A stretch of DNA of 64,000 nucleotides from Spinacia oleracea (Eukaryota > Streptophyta > Magnoliopsida > Caryophyllales > Amaranthaceae), in assembly GCF_020520425.1 (NCBI RefSeq), contig NC_079492.1, positions 139,070,361-139,134,360 on the forward strand, given 5' to 3'. The translations under genes and the position numbers were made by a program. Positions 41,561 to 54,492 of the stretch are shown in pieces. Below the pieces are notes generated by a model. That model did not search any database and was not told the DNA's origin. It saw nothing but the letters and a program-made list of their open reading frames with translations. Numbering within the stretch: the first letter of the stretch is position 1; every line of letters begins with the position of its first letter.

Positions 41561-42679
41561 TCTTTGTCTCTCCCATGTTTACAAATAGTGCTTTTATTAA
41601 CTTTGAATTGTCCATTCTTGACAGTTGCTCCAGTACTCTCCACCCACAAACATCCTCAAAGAAATGAGATATTGAGATTTCATACCACGCATACATTCCG
41701 ATCAACCGATTGCATAAATCTGCAATTCTGCATTATAATTCCACCCAATCGACCGCCATTATCGCAACCACCAACCTCATCGCCGCCATCTGTGGAACCA
41801 CCAACCTCGTCACCACCAACCTCGTCGTCGCCATCTCCACAACTACCTCCGTCGCAGTTGCCTCCATCATCGACGGAATAATCGGCTTCGATCTGTTTAG
41901 TAAATAAATCAGCGACAACGCCGATTACTTACTCACACCTTCCCCGCACCTTCGATCTGTTATCCCTTCGGCCCTTCCCCTATGTTGCGTCGCCGTCAAT
42001 CATGTCAGCCGATGCTCCTCCCCGATGAACTTCTTCATTAGAAATTGGTGAATTAATTAAGGTTTAGATGGAACTTTAAATTGAAACAAAAAGTAGATCA
42101 AACCGATCAGAACAACAAGTAAAAACGGATCTTGAAAATCAAAAGAAAAAAATCAACAAAAGCTGAAAAATCCTAAGAATAATTGAAGAAGAATGGAGGA
42201 GAAATGAAGGAGAGAGATGGACAAATTAGGAGAGAGAGAAAGAAGAATCAGAGAGAATGGGCTACGCAGAGGAAATGAGGAAGGAGATAGGAATTGAAAG
42301 AAACCAAAATTTGTAGGCGCGTGAATAGATGTGCGCATGGGAAACACACCCGGTCCGACGCGCGCGTGAGCGTCAGGCCGTCTGACAGGAGAGTTTTTTT
42401 TTTTTTCAATTCTTATATTTTGCGACAGATTGACAATCAGTGGCCTAATTGGATTTTAGAGTTTTTATTTTGGAATGTTATATCCAAATTTCCGATTTAC
42501 AATAAGTTTTATTTAATGTTTTGACGAGAATAGTGCTACGTTTTATTTATTACGTAGAATGTAGTAGTACATTGATTGAAAAAAAAAATAGGGGCCTTTT
42601 TTCAATTTTGCCTAGGGCCCTTAAATTGTCAGGACCGGGCCTAGAGTGTATCATCTCCCATACGTAGGTTCGGTGTAAG
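41561..42679. other. Unassigned region with purine-rich and P/S/T-encoding stretches
   Basis: 41710-41880 encodes low-complexity Pro/Ser/Thr-rich text in one frame; 42180-42300 is GAGA-rich; 42355-42390 is GC-rich with GCGCGCG. 42595-42650 (CTAGGGCCCTTAAATTGTCAGGACCGGGCCT) looks like a hAT-type transposon end. I cannot assign a gene. Confidence 0.35.
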
Positions 42680-42867
42680 GCCCTGTTCTTTTTGGCTTAA
42701 TTTCAGCTTCAGGACTTATTTGGCAGTTCAGTTCAGTCCAGTTAAGTTCAGTTCAATTCAGTTCAGTTCAGTTTAGGAGCATTCAGTTCAGTTCAGGAGC
42801 ATTCAGTTCAGTTCAGTTCAGTTCAGTTCAGGAGCATTAAGTTCAGTTCAGTTTAATTCAATTCAAT

Positions 42868-42938
<71 letters not shown>

Positions 42939-43426
42939 ATTACTTATATTATTATTTATATTATTGTATTACTTATTACTTATTATTTATATTTATATTA
43001 TTATATTATTATATTACTTATTATTTATATTTATATTATTATATTACATTTATTATTATTTATAAATAATTATTTATATTAATTAGTTACGGATTATTAG
43101 TTATTAATTATTTAGTTATTAGTTATTAAATATGAATTATTATTATTATTATTAATATTTATCATTATTGTAATTATTTAGTAATCAATTACAGATTATT
43201 ATTATTTATTATATATTTATTTAGTTATTAATTAATAAGTATTCTTTAGTTATTAGTTAACATTTTTTATTATTAATTATTAATGATTATTTATTATTTA
43301 TTATTTATTTCGGTAATATATTCTGTTAAGTTAAGTTAAGTTCAGTTCAGTTCAGGAGCATTCAGTTCAGTTTAGTTCAGTTCAGAAGCATTCAGTTCAG
43401 TTCAGTTCAGTTCTAAAGAACAGGGC
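42680..43426 (+). mobile_element. MITE-like element with (TTCAG)n arms
   Basis: Terminal inverted repeats GCCCTGTTCTTT / AAAGAACAGGGC bound 747 bp. Inside each end lies a GTTCA pentanucleotide array with GAGCATTCAGTT variants. The middle is an (AAT)n/(ATT)n inverted repeat (about 42871-42935) followed by AT-rich microsatellite text. The flanking TAAGG on both sides could be part of an imperfect target duplication. It ends about 200 bp upstream of the G-patch ATG. Confidence 0.7.
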
Positions 43427-43627
43427 TTTAAGGCGTTGAAGTACTTTTATTTTGAGCCGTGAGATTTATACCCCACACAAGTTCTTATACAACACCGCGA
43501 AACACAGTATAATCAACATTCTCCCCCAGTCCCTCTCCTTTTACAACTACCTCCAACCCCCGCAAAACCCTTCTCTCTCTCTCGCACATTTCTTCTTCCG
43601 AGAGCAGCAGCAGCCAGCAAACCGAAC

Positions 43628-46600
43628 ATGGCTGCTCCCAAAGCCCCCGTACGCTATGTCGGCATCGACCGACAATCCGCCGCCTTCCGCCTCATGAAGC
43701 AAATGGTACTCTACTTTCTCTATCCTCTTACGCCTTTCTTCAATCCGTTCAAAATTTCAATATTACCGGAACTTCGATTTCTAGGGTTTTCCGTTCAATA
43801 GGAAGATAATATATTTTAATTTCATAATTTTACCTGCTGAATTTAGGGTTGGGAAGAAGGCGAAGGAATTGGAAAAGACAAGCAAGGGATCAAAGGTTAC
43901 ATCAGAGTTGAAAACAAACAGGATACTACTGGTTATTATCCCTCTCCTTTTTTTCATCTTTTGTTTTTTATTTTTGGATATTTTATGAAAAAGTTGGTTG
44001 TTTAATTGGTGAAATTATGTGAAATGTGAATAGGTATTGGACTTGAGAAGCCTAATCAATGGGCATTTGATACCACTCAATTCGACAACATTCTAAAAAA
44101 ATTGAAAGTGGTGGTAAGCTTACACTTCTGTTTAAGCTTTGTTAAATTAAGCAAATCTAACTGTAGTTTGTAATTTTTTTTGATTTGATCATGTCTATAT
44201 TATTCATTTGGACCTTTTGCAATTCTTTAGCTTATTTAACTCCTTTGTTAGTTTGCTCTATTGAAAATTTTCACACATTTTATGAAGAAGTTACTGCAAT
44301 ATACATGAACTTTTGGTCCAAATATTTAGGAGTTGTCCTATTGTGGAATTTTCTTACTAGATTATTTGGATAAATCACAATTAATAGATGTGGTGTCTTC
44401 ATTGTCATCCTTCTTTGTGTGTGATCCTTCCAAAAAATTAGAATTCAACGGTTTTTGAATTAGATATATTTGTTTTGCATCAATCATCGTTATAAACTTC
44501 CCATTGCATTGTTTTCCATATTGTAAGGGAGTGTTCCTTTTTTTCGAAGTTTCATCTCTCTCTGTTGTCATAGCTTATTTTCTCACAACCTTTATATTTG
44601 CGTCAACTTGCAGCAATCAGCAGAGATCAATGTTGAAGGTACTAGCAACTCGGAGAGTACTGTAGTCCGTATATTTAAATTAAATTGTTGTTTGCTTGTT
44701 AATATTGTGTTGAATTTGGCTTGACCATTATGCTCGTAACAGCTAAAGAAGACGATAATGCAAGTACTGAGACTTCTGAAGCTGTTGAGACAGCGAAACC
44801 AGTAAAGGTTACTCGACCACAAGGAAGGTATGAACTTTATGGGGTGGTGGTGTTTGCAGTTATTTTTGGATTCAAATTTTGTTGTTCCAAGGATTCTTGA
44901 TACCATGTGAAGTTTTTAATGAATGTTCAGGTATAAGAAGAGGGAAAGAGGAAAGTTAGTTCAAACCTACTCTGCTCAGGATCTTGAAGGAATACTTGTG
45001 AGTGTCATACTGTCATCTGCTCCTTGCTAAATGTGGTGTTATTTTCCAATAAATAAATAAAAGTACATATAGGTACTGGCACAAAATTTGCAGCTTGTTT
45101 GAACTCTATGAAGCTGGAATGAGAATAACTAAGCATAACTTATGCGTTCGGTTATACTTCTGTACTTAAATGTGGGTTTATCAGTAAGTAATTAAGTATT
45201 TATGAAAATAATTTAGAAAATAAAAACCTGTAAGTACCTATAAGATGGTTATTCTGTTTGGTAGCACCTTAGTACCTTACCACCAGATTCCAGCCAATAA
45301 GTTCAGATTCCTACCTTGAAATTCTTCCCTTTTTTTCTCTCTTATTCTTCCCCATGTATTTTTTTTTGGTGAAGTCCAGTATTGATCCATCAAGATTTTT
45401 ATCTTTATTCTAAATTCCAATATTTTTTGAACTTCAAACCCATGGAGTCCAGTTCAGAGTAGCACGGGGATTGTGATAAAGAAATCTTTTACTGAGATAA
45501 ATTAAGTGAATTTCAAGATGAAATACTTGTCCACATCCATTTATTTCTGTAAATTAAAGGTGCTGTATGTTGAACATGCTGATCCAATTGAATTTTTTGA
45601 ACTCTTATTCCTATTCTTTAAGGTATTATTGTACTTTATTTTGTACTCATATCCAAATCTGATGTTGATACTTTGATGTAGCCTTATTTCTTTGACTTAT
45701 ATGTTCATCTCATTTTTTTGTAATTGGAAATTGTGCACTCAGGTGAAGAAGATTGATAAACCAACAATCCCCTCAGAAGATGAAGAATTAGAGACAAAGG
45801 TTTCTGATGGTCTCCACTACGAAGCTGAAGGTAATGTTTGAACCTGATTCCTGAATCAAGTATGTATAACATCAGATGCTCTAACTTTTCATGAGTTTTT
45901 AACAAAGTAGGACACCAGGACTGGAGGTTCGTTTAATTGTTTATCTCTGAGTATTTTCTATGCTGAATGTTGTAAGTAAAGAGAGGAGTAGGATAGTTTT
46001 ATTCACTGCCTTATGACTTTTAGGGACATCAATTTGTGAATCATCCCGATGTTTGTGGTCTAGTGTGTAGTGTGCATTAAGTAAAATATGCATGAGAGGT
46101 TGTCTTTCTAATCTCTCCTCATATAGTATGAGATGTAACAACGTAACATTAACATTTTAAGAGCCTGCAGGAATTGAAAACCACAAATATATATTGGAAA
46201 GACAAGCTGAACTATTTAGCTGTTTTAAGATGTATAGGGTTTTTTGTACTTCGTACTGAACTCCATGAGTTAGAGCTATTACAGCTTATAAAGGACCATA
46301 ACTTATGTCTTGTCTTGGACTCTTGGTATTTGAAGTCGAGTGAACATCTTAAAGCTAGTCTTATTAGTTGGAGTGATTTCAGTAATGATTTATTTATATT
46401 GCAAAATCAGCACAAATGCCGGATGCTGGTTGTGGTCTTTTTGATGAATTGGATCCTGATGTATTAGCTTGTTCCTCATCGTATGAATTGAATATTTTCT
46501 TCAACCTTTAGTCACAGTATCTTCGATCATAGCCTGGCTACCCGCTGCTGATATTCGGTATCAGTAGTATATTATGCTTTTTAGAATATCGAGCTAAAAT

Positions 46601-49600
46601 GCTGTGCTACTTCTTAGATAAAGTTTGTCCAGAGTGCAAAAGTGACCACATTGAGTTGATGCCTTAGGAAGAGAATTCCAAAATATGCAAAAATCCAGGA
46701 GAATGTAAATCTGCCTGATACTCTGATTTGAGATCTCATCTATGAGCGAATGCCTAACATGAAGGTTATTCTATTGATTTTTGGTTCTAGTTGGAGAAAC
46801 AAGCTGGGCTAAATGCAGGGCTCTGTTTTAGTATTATTCACTTATCAGCTGTCAAGACATTTTTGTTAAAATGAGCTTCAAAAGCTAACTCAAGCAGTGG
46901 CGGAAAGCGAATACAGTCTTGGATTTTATTTGAGGTTCCCAGCTGATGATTACAATCATAGAAGTGGAGTGGCGTGAGCTAGCTTAGAGCATGTGCTAGG
47001 ATAGTTACTGAGCTGAAATCCCAAAACAACCAAGCTTTGCTAGCCCTCTTAAAATAATAACTAGACTTCTTGGTGCAATGGGCTAAGTACCTGCAAAAGT
47101 CTATCAACTCATCCTTAATGGTTTTCTTGAGCAGCTTCTTGGAATCTTATTTGGAGATTAAAAATAAAGGTGTCATCAATGATTATCGTTTGTTCCTTTA
47201 ACTTTTCAATTCCTCCTCCCCCCGCCCCCCTCCTCTCTTCCAGGTCAAAATTAAACTGCCAGTAAGTATCTAGCCCCTTCCGAATGCATGCCATTTCATG
47301 CATCTCCAACTTTCTGACATTTGCAGCTAGCTTTCAATAGAATTCAACAATAGGTATGATTGGTAGAAGTAAGGGAGAAATAAATATCACTCAGTATCAG
47401 TTACCATTTTTCAGTATGGTTTCCTTGAAATTGGAGGGAACTTGGGAACTGAGGTGTAAGAGAGAAATGACAATGAGGGGGAAGGAATACTTGTGAAGAA
47501 ACTCCTGTTGAAGTTAACCGTCTCACTACTTATGAATCTAGCGACTAGCCACAAAATGCTTTGTATTGAAGTCAAATGAAAGAATCTTGGCTCAGTTGAA
47601 GTTATAATGATAGTTAGATGAGTAAGAAGGATTAGTAGTCGCAGACAGCCAAGCAAGAGTAGTTTATGAGAATCAGAACCAGTGTTACCAGATTCGCGGG
47701 TACCCCCTGCGAATCTCGAACCAGTTCGCCCGTACCGAATCGGGTTCTCCAGCGACCCAATTCCCTGTGGTTCGCGAACCAAATCGTTGGTATTGTCATG
47801 CTGAATCCAAAACCCTAGTTATAGCTATTGAAGGTCAAGAGAAGAAAATATATGTTGGGGCTTTTATTTGGGAATGAAATAACATGTTATTTGAGTATGA
47901 ATGTATGAGTATTAAAATAAAATCTTGAACAATTTGTTTTATAAATCCTGGAAAAAAAGAGTTTCAAACCCCTCTTGCGAACCTAAAACTAGCCAACCTG
48001 CGAATCGCGAACCCGAACTCGTACCCCGTACCGAAGCAAACCACAAATCAGGTAACCCTGATCAGAACGAAGTAACAAACTGAACCTTTAAAGTAAAACT
48101 GTGTGTTTTGATGACTGGGGAAGGAGTGGAACTTTGGAAGTAATCAAATGGGTCCGATAATGATAGCTGTTTCATTACTCATTTTACCATAATGGTCACT
48201 GTACTATTGACCTATTAAGGTACGTAAGGTAACTACTCTGTTTAAATTCTGAGGTTTATTTCAGCTTGATTTGTTAAGGTTGCAGAGTTTGAATGTCTAC
48301 AGATCATTATTTGAGGGCCTTAGTTAGCTTGGTATACTTATTGAATGATGGAGTTTGTTCAAAGGAAGAGGAAACATAGTCATGAAGGATGTGTTCAATA
48401 ATAATATCAAACATGCAAGCTGAAACCGATTATTTAATGAGATTAAGGAGCTTGTTAGAATGCCTTTAAAACCGCTTATTTTGCTGTTTTTTTCTGGGCC
48501 TTTATAATCCTAGATAATATGGTTATTTTGTCCGAGATATGGAAGTACCAAGATTTGGTGCTGGAAATTCGCTGATGACACCTGTGCCTTTTCAGAATTT
48601 ATTCATCAGTTGTATGCTAGCCTGGCTGTGGCCTTCCCTGAGCTGCAAGGCTAAGGTACCCAAAGTTCCATGTACTTCAGCCCTAGGCCTATGCATGATT
48701 TCCAAGCCAAGACTAGGGTGTTTTAATCGCTATGCTTTAGGTGACTCTAAACCTAAAAAGGCCTTTTGTAGAGTTGATATTGGTCATGACGGGAGGACAA
48801 AGATCCACTTCTCTTCCCCTAACCCGCCAAATGATTAGTGGTCATAACAGGAGGACAAAGATCTACTCCCCTTCCCCCCAAGCCGCCAAATATAAGCCAC
48901 TGGAAAAACTAATACTACCTCCGTTTCATAAAGATCTTTACGGTTACTATTTGCACAAATTTTAAGACAAAAATAGAAAAGTTGGTTGAATATGATAAAA
49001 TATGGATAAAGTAAGAGAAATATGTAAAAAGGTGGGTGGGTGTAAGAAATAAATGAATAAAGTAAGAAAAAGTAGGTAGAAAATTGTAAATATTGTGGGG
49101 GTAAAAAGGGTAAGGTAGTAAATTTTTATGTCCAAAAATAAAATAAAGCAAATTGTAAAGAACATTATGAAACGGACTAAAACAGAAAGTGTAAAGATAA
49201 TTTTGAAACGGAGGTAGTATATTGAAGAGTATGCGCCATGTTACTAGATGTTGTGTCGCGACTGATGAGATGCAAATTAAATTATGTTGTTGGATAATAC
49301 TTTTGCGGAGGAGGCTGTTGCTGGAAGGATGGCACATATTTCACTTTTGGCAATTAAGAATTTATTCTGCTACAAACTGTCAAACTTATGTTTTTTGTCT
49401 CTGGCTAATGCCTACATATTTTATGTTTATCTGCAGTTATGGAGATTATAGAATATCCACCAGAGTGGTGGGGCTATAAAAATGGTTTTGTTATCGGGGG
49501 CTTTCTTGGAGCCAAATCTAAAAAGAGGAAGGCTGCTGCTGATGAGGCTTCTATGTCTAACAAAAAGATCGGTTTTCTTGAAGAAGATCAAGAGAATCTG

Positions 49601-50924
49601 TACAATCTTTGCCAAGTGAGTAATGATCTTCTAATTGTTTGGCATATGATCCCTTTATACCCCTAAAAACAAAGAGCAGCAAGAATAGTAAATAGTGATC
49701 CTTTGTACCTGTGTGGTGCATGATTGTACAATTTACTCTCGACTTCATGCTTCATTTACTTGAATCAATATGGGTATTTTTGAGAAGCTTATAAGAACAA
49801 TCTAAAATTATTTGCAAATGTAGCGAAACTGATACGTTGCATTTGTACCTGATTTTTTGGTTCAAATGTTAAATCGAAAGTCAATCTTTTTCGTTGGATT
49901 AGATAAGAAATGGATTTTCTGATACTTTTGCACAGGGGATGTCCAGAGGTCTAGTTACAAGCATTCTTACTCAGTGGCAGTATAAACCGCCTAGGAGAAA
50001 GTAATGTATTCCCATTAACGACCATAATATGCTTGAGACATGCTTTGTCAATTAGTTATGATTAATTCCCAGTACTTCTTGACCAAACTATCAATGATGG
50101 ATATTGTTTCTTCTTGTGGACGTGTTTTACTGACAATTGATAAGCTGTTAAAGCTAGACAAAAGCTGAAAAATTGTAAATTGGTTTTGATTGAGATCTGG
50201 TTAATTCCAGGATAAAAAAACAACTGGGAAACAAGGTCTTGGTATGAAAGATAGGCCTAGGAAAGTTGCTGGTGTTCACTTTGGAGGGAAAAAGACAACC
50301 TTTGGTGATAGCGATGATGAAGATTCTGCGAGTGCTGGTTCTGAAGAGGGAGAAGAACACGATGAGATGCCTGAAACTGACAGTGGTAAAGAGCCAAAAG
50401 TGAAGCTGAAAAAGTTGTGCCGCCAGTTGCTTCGTCAGGTTTGTTATCCTTATACTCCGTATTAACAAGACTTTAAGCAAGTCTGTTGTTTGTTGAGAAG
50501 CTAACTAGTTGCTTATTGCAGGTGCCTGGTAAAAATTTGAAGCTCAAAGAGCTGAAATCCGCGATAGATCAACATTCTGCTACAATTTTCTCAAGTTTCT
50601 CTTCTAAAGCAGATGCTCTTTCTTTTCTAAGACAAAAGGTATGTTATTATAAATAATACAAGTACGTTATTATAAATTTATTAGTATGTCTATTGTTTGT
50701 TTTATACTTGTTGAGGGAAAAGGAAACGAAAAAACTTAAAATCCTGAAGTAGAACTTGTAGCTGTAACACTTATGTTTCAACCTCCCCCCCCCAAAAGGG
50801 AGATAAAACAAGAAGAAATTCCGAAACTACACTCTAATAAATATCCTGTTGGCTGCAGCTCGAAGGAAATTCAAAGTTTTGTGTGGCGGGAAAGAGAGTG
50901 ACCTTATCTTCGAAGAGAAGGTAA
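43628..50924 (+). CDS. G-patch domain protein (GPATCH4-like)
   Basis: Predicted join: 43628-43705, 43847-43931, 44034-44113, 44614-44638, 44743-44827, 44931-44997, 45743-45830, 49437-49615, 50211-50438, 50522-50638, 50859-50924; 365 aa, every junction GT..AG and in phase. The N-terminus carries the G-patch (about residues 23-58: [20 protein letters not shown]), which in known proteins binds and activates DEAH-box RNA helicases. Next come a conserved [11 protein letters not shown] block, a [19 protein letters not shown] block, an acidic Asp/Glu/Ser stretch and a Lys/Leu-rich C-terminal part. The order matches plant homologues of the nucleolar GPATCH4 type, so a role in ribosome biogenesis or RNA processing in the nucleus is likely. 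Intron 7 is 3.6 kb and holds a MITE. Confidence 0.9.
48915..49217 (-). mobile_element. Stowaway-like MITE, family C, in G-patch intron 7
   Basis: Terminal CTACCTCCGTTTCATAAAGA and TTGAAACGGAGGTAG with TA on both sides, 303 bp. It has the best preserved termini of the four family C copies and lies in reverse orientation relative to 18952-19247. Confidence 0.88.
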
Positions 50925-53606
50925 AATTTTGCAGATGTGTCGTGAATGTAACGATATGTACATTGCAGATCAGATGCAAATCTTCTACTATAGCCGTGCA
51001 AGCCTCGAATACTACTGCAAAGCTGCAGTCGGCTGTGAGGTTATATTTATTCTTATTTTAAAGGTATTGCTAATAGGTGTTAGGCGTCATGTTTTTCACA
51101 AATGAGAATGTAATTCTTTTCGCGGGAAAGCAACCTAATGAGCTTGTTTATTTGTTTGTATCAAAATCATAGCATGCTTTCTGTACGAAGGAATAAGGAT
51201 GTTTATTGTATCAGTTTCTACTTCGAGTAGTATCAATTTTGGCCTTTTGTTTTTTTGCTTTTATTCTTCTAAAAAATTCATATTGTTGTAATTGCCTCAT
51301 GTAATTGCTTAATATTAAGCACAATCAGGAAAAAAACGCTGCATTCTTTTTCTGTAAAGTTATTATGTTAAATACTACGTATGTTTTACTAGATTTCTCC
51401 CTTCATGTATATACTAGATTTCTCCCTTCAGAGTCACAATTTTTACCGATTCTCTACGTTTGGTCGATTTACTGAGATCGATGGAGGTTACGGATATCCA
51501 CCTCATCTGGACGCTTGCGGAAATCCAAAGAATTGGAAAGACCTTTCTATGGTGCTGTATTAACAAGGTCGATAGGCAGAGAGTTCATCAGGCGCACAAG
51601 CTTGCAAAGGCAGCTTCTATTTTATGTTTGTCGTTTTGTAATTTACCTTAATTGCTTGTATAAGCTTATGTCAAAAAAAAAAAAAAGGTAATGCGAAATG
51701 CAAATTTGGAACCACTCTGCGGGGTTAAGCCAAATTTATTCTCTCTAGTCCCATTTTAGTAATCTTTCCACGTTTATGGTGAAGGTCTATGGTTTTAAAA
51801 CTTGCTAATGCTTTGGCGTACATGGGAAAGTATTAACTATGGTCACCAAAATGTTCGGCGATTTTTGTGTAAGACTGTCTTATCGAAAAGACCTCTTCTA
51901 TTGCTTAACTAATTGGTTCATTATTTAACTAATTGGTTTCGGTACTTAACTAATTTGTTCCACTGCTTAACTAATATGACATCAATGCGTTTTCTTGTGC
52001 AAGACTGCCTTATAGTTTATACAAAACGTTAGATCGGATCAAATCTGCTCTGCAGTCTTTATAACTATAAGTAGTTGCCAACTTGACATACAATTTTCAT
52101 CTTGCATATAAGTGTAATTTTACAGACGGGTGAATGATAGAGATATGAACAGTTGTTACTACATTGAACCTGTATTAGAAACCAAGCTTCACTTCTAGAA
52201 GGGTATTACATGTTCATGACCAAAGACAATATTTTAGCTAGGTTCAATACTTGTCCATCCAACATGGTAATAGGTAAGCCATACTTTTGATAGGTTGTGG
52301 GAGATCACTCATTCTCAATTCACTCAACCTCAACAACATTCAAAATGTCGTATTAGCCGTGGCAAAGGGGGCTGGTCCTTTTATTCCTTTTGAACCTATT
52401 TTTATTATATTTTCCCTAATTAATCTAGTTTGCCCTTTTGTTTGTTATCTCACATTATTGGCCAATTTGGGATTTTGTCTGTCATTTTTTTCAACACGGT
52501 TACCGACTTATCCGACTCAGCATGTACCACTCTATTGTTCAACTTGCATGATTGAGAAGCGCCAACATTAGCTGACCCCTATTTCAATGACTATAGATTA
52601 GGGATAAACTATCAATATTACATATTCCAACTTGTTTGACAAGTTAATATCATTTGATATTTTTAGACAAACATTTTAGCTCGTCTACTCTTAGGTTTTG
52701 TAGTGAAATTTCTATCATTTGATATTTTTAGACAAACAAGGACTCATGTAAAGTTAGTGATGGAAGAGGAAGAACCGAGGAATTCGATTATGAGGAATTC
52801 GATTAAGAGATCTACAAAGGCAATAATACGTACTTCGTATAATCATATATTTGATCCGAGATTACCACGACACCTTCTAAAACAGGGGTGATGCCCTGTT
52901 ATTGGTTAAATATGTCATGGCCCCTCTCAATCATAAGGGGATTTATGTTACTAATACTATTTATTTGTTCTAAATGTTATTACTTTTGTTCATGTTAAAC
53001 AAAAATTATACTTCATATCAACTGATCGAGCTCCCTACATCATTCACAAAGTAGCCCGGCTTTGCCTCTATTCCGGAACATTACTAGTTAAGGACTTAAG
53101 GGGGAGTTTATCTCTCTTGTATAACATGATTTGATTTGGATGGAGAAATGATCGAGTCTTAGATTTTCAAATCCATATATCGCCAGTTTTGTTGTAATAT
53201 TATACTGTATTATCCCAAGAGTCTTACTCCATACTTTCCTCCAATCACCTTCAACCTAAGGATAAATTCACCCTACCAAAATTCCAATCACTCATGTATA
53301 CTTTGATACTAGTGTGACTGCAGACCTATAGTCATGAAAACCCAATTTATTGGCTGTATATCAAAGACTTGACCGTTGACATGAACCTCACAAGGGTAAT
53401 CAATCTAGAATTAATTTGTACCTTTTTTTTTTAAATAGGAAGAATTAATAAGAACTATTGTATTATTAACTCCGTCTCTAAAAGATTGTTCTATTTTACT
53501 TAGGTTTTCAAGATAAGATTTAAAATGTAAATATCTCTAACTCCATACGTTTATAAGTTCTAAAAAGTTGATATTTCAAAAACGAATCAAACAAGACTCC
53601 ATATTA
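50925..53606. other. 3' flank of G-patch gene and intergenic DNA
   Basis: The first few hundred bases are probably 3' UTR. No gene seen afterwards. The only structured item is the small minisatellite-bearing element at 51867-52014. An open frame at 52287-52571 is not recognisable. Confidence 0.45.
51867..52014 (-). repeat. Small element with four 21-bp minisatellite units
   Basis: Bounded by GTGTAAGACTGTCTTAT and GTGCAAGACTGCCTTATAG. Between them lie four units of the type GCTTAACTAATTGGTT, which is the reverse complement of the unit making up the 38.8-41.2 kb array. Confidence 0.75.
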
Positions 53607-54035
53607 CTCCCTCCGTTTCTTTTTGTTGTATCCGTTTCCATTTTAAGTGTTTCATATTGTTGTATCCATTTAGAATCTATTCTATTTTTGGACATATATT
53701 TTATCCTAAAATACCCTTACATTTCTATCTAATTACCAAAATACCTAAAGATTCTACCCATATTCCCACCTAATTTTCCCCACCCATAATATTTAATTCT
53801 TTTTCATTCCCCATATACCCACTCTCTCACCTCCTTTATCACCCATCATTATCACTCCTCTCTCTTACCTTAATTCTTTATTATTTTCTCACTCCTTTAT
53901 TTATTATAATCTCTTACACCCAATCATTTCTTTTACACCCAATCATTACACTTATACCCTTACAAATCAATATTTCAATTTTCTTAAAAACCACACCAGA
54001 TTCCAAATGGATACATCAAAAAGAAACGGAGGGAG
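53607..54035 (-). mobile_element. Stowaway-like MITE, family A (reverse copy)
   Basis: Starts CTCCCTCCGTTTCTTTTTGT, ends AAAGAAACGGAGGGAG, TA flanks, 429 bp. The interior is the reverse complement of 19743-20149. It ends about 460 bp upstream of the WRKY ATG. Confidence 0.88.
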
Positions 54036-54091
54036 TACTATATTGTTATTTCTTATAGGCTAATGAGAATTAATTGTTAAAGTTTTCAAAT

Positions 54092-54287
54092 TTGACCAAA
54101 ATATTACAACGGGACAATCTTTTAGGGAAGGAAGGAGTATTAACAATAATTTTGGGCTTGTACAATTGCTAATATTGTGACATGGCCCATAGGCCATGGG
54201 ACACAAGTCAAACACTCAAAAACTACGTTGCCATTATTAAAGAAAACAAAAATAAAATCAAACTCTTTGACAATTTTACCAAGTCAA
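54092..54287. promoter_or_regulatory. W-box-like cluster upstream of the WRKY gene
   Basis: TTGACC at 54092-54097 (+) and TTGACT on the minus strand at 54206-54211 and 54282-54287. W-boxes (TTGACY) are the sites bound by WRKY factors, so auto- or cross-regulation is plausible. Three hits in about 200 bp could still be chance. Confidence 0.4.
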
Positions 54288-54346
54288 CCCATTATTTTAA
54301 TCAAAATTCAAAACCCGGATACCATTTCTCTGCCAGATTCCCACCC

Positions 54347-54353
54347 TATAAAT
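54347..54353 (+). promoter_or_regulatory. TATA box of the WRKY gene
   Basis: TATAAAT in the context CACCCTATAAATCCC, about 146 bp upstream of the ATG. Confidence 0.55.
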
Positions 54354-54492
54354 CCCTCAATCCATTTCCTCAACCCTCTTATCCAATATCATCATCATCA
54401 TTATTATTCCTCATCACCAAAGTCCACTTTTCAATTCCCTTTCAGAAATTAATGCAAAAAATAGTTTTGAAAATTCCAATCAATAACAAAAA

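Noticed and set aside
41564-41907. 105-codon Pro/Ser/Thr-rich ORF as a cell-wall protein
   Set aside because: It is driven by a short CCACCAACCTC-type repeat, overlaps another low-complexity frame, and has no convincing signal peptide or SPPPP pattern.
46174-46467. 97-codon ORF in G-patch intron 7 as a separate gene
   Set aside because: No motif, no promoter-like sequence, AT-rich intronic composition.
52287-52571. 94-codon hydrophobic ORF as a small membrane protein
   Set aside because: The hydrophobicity follows from T-rich DNA; there is no support from motifs or context.
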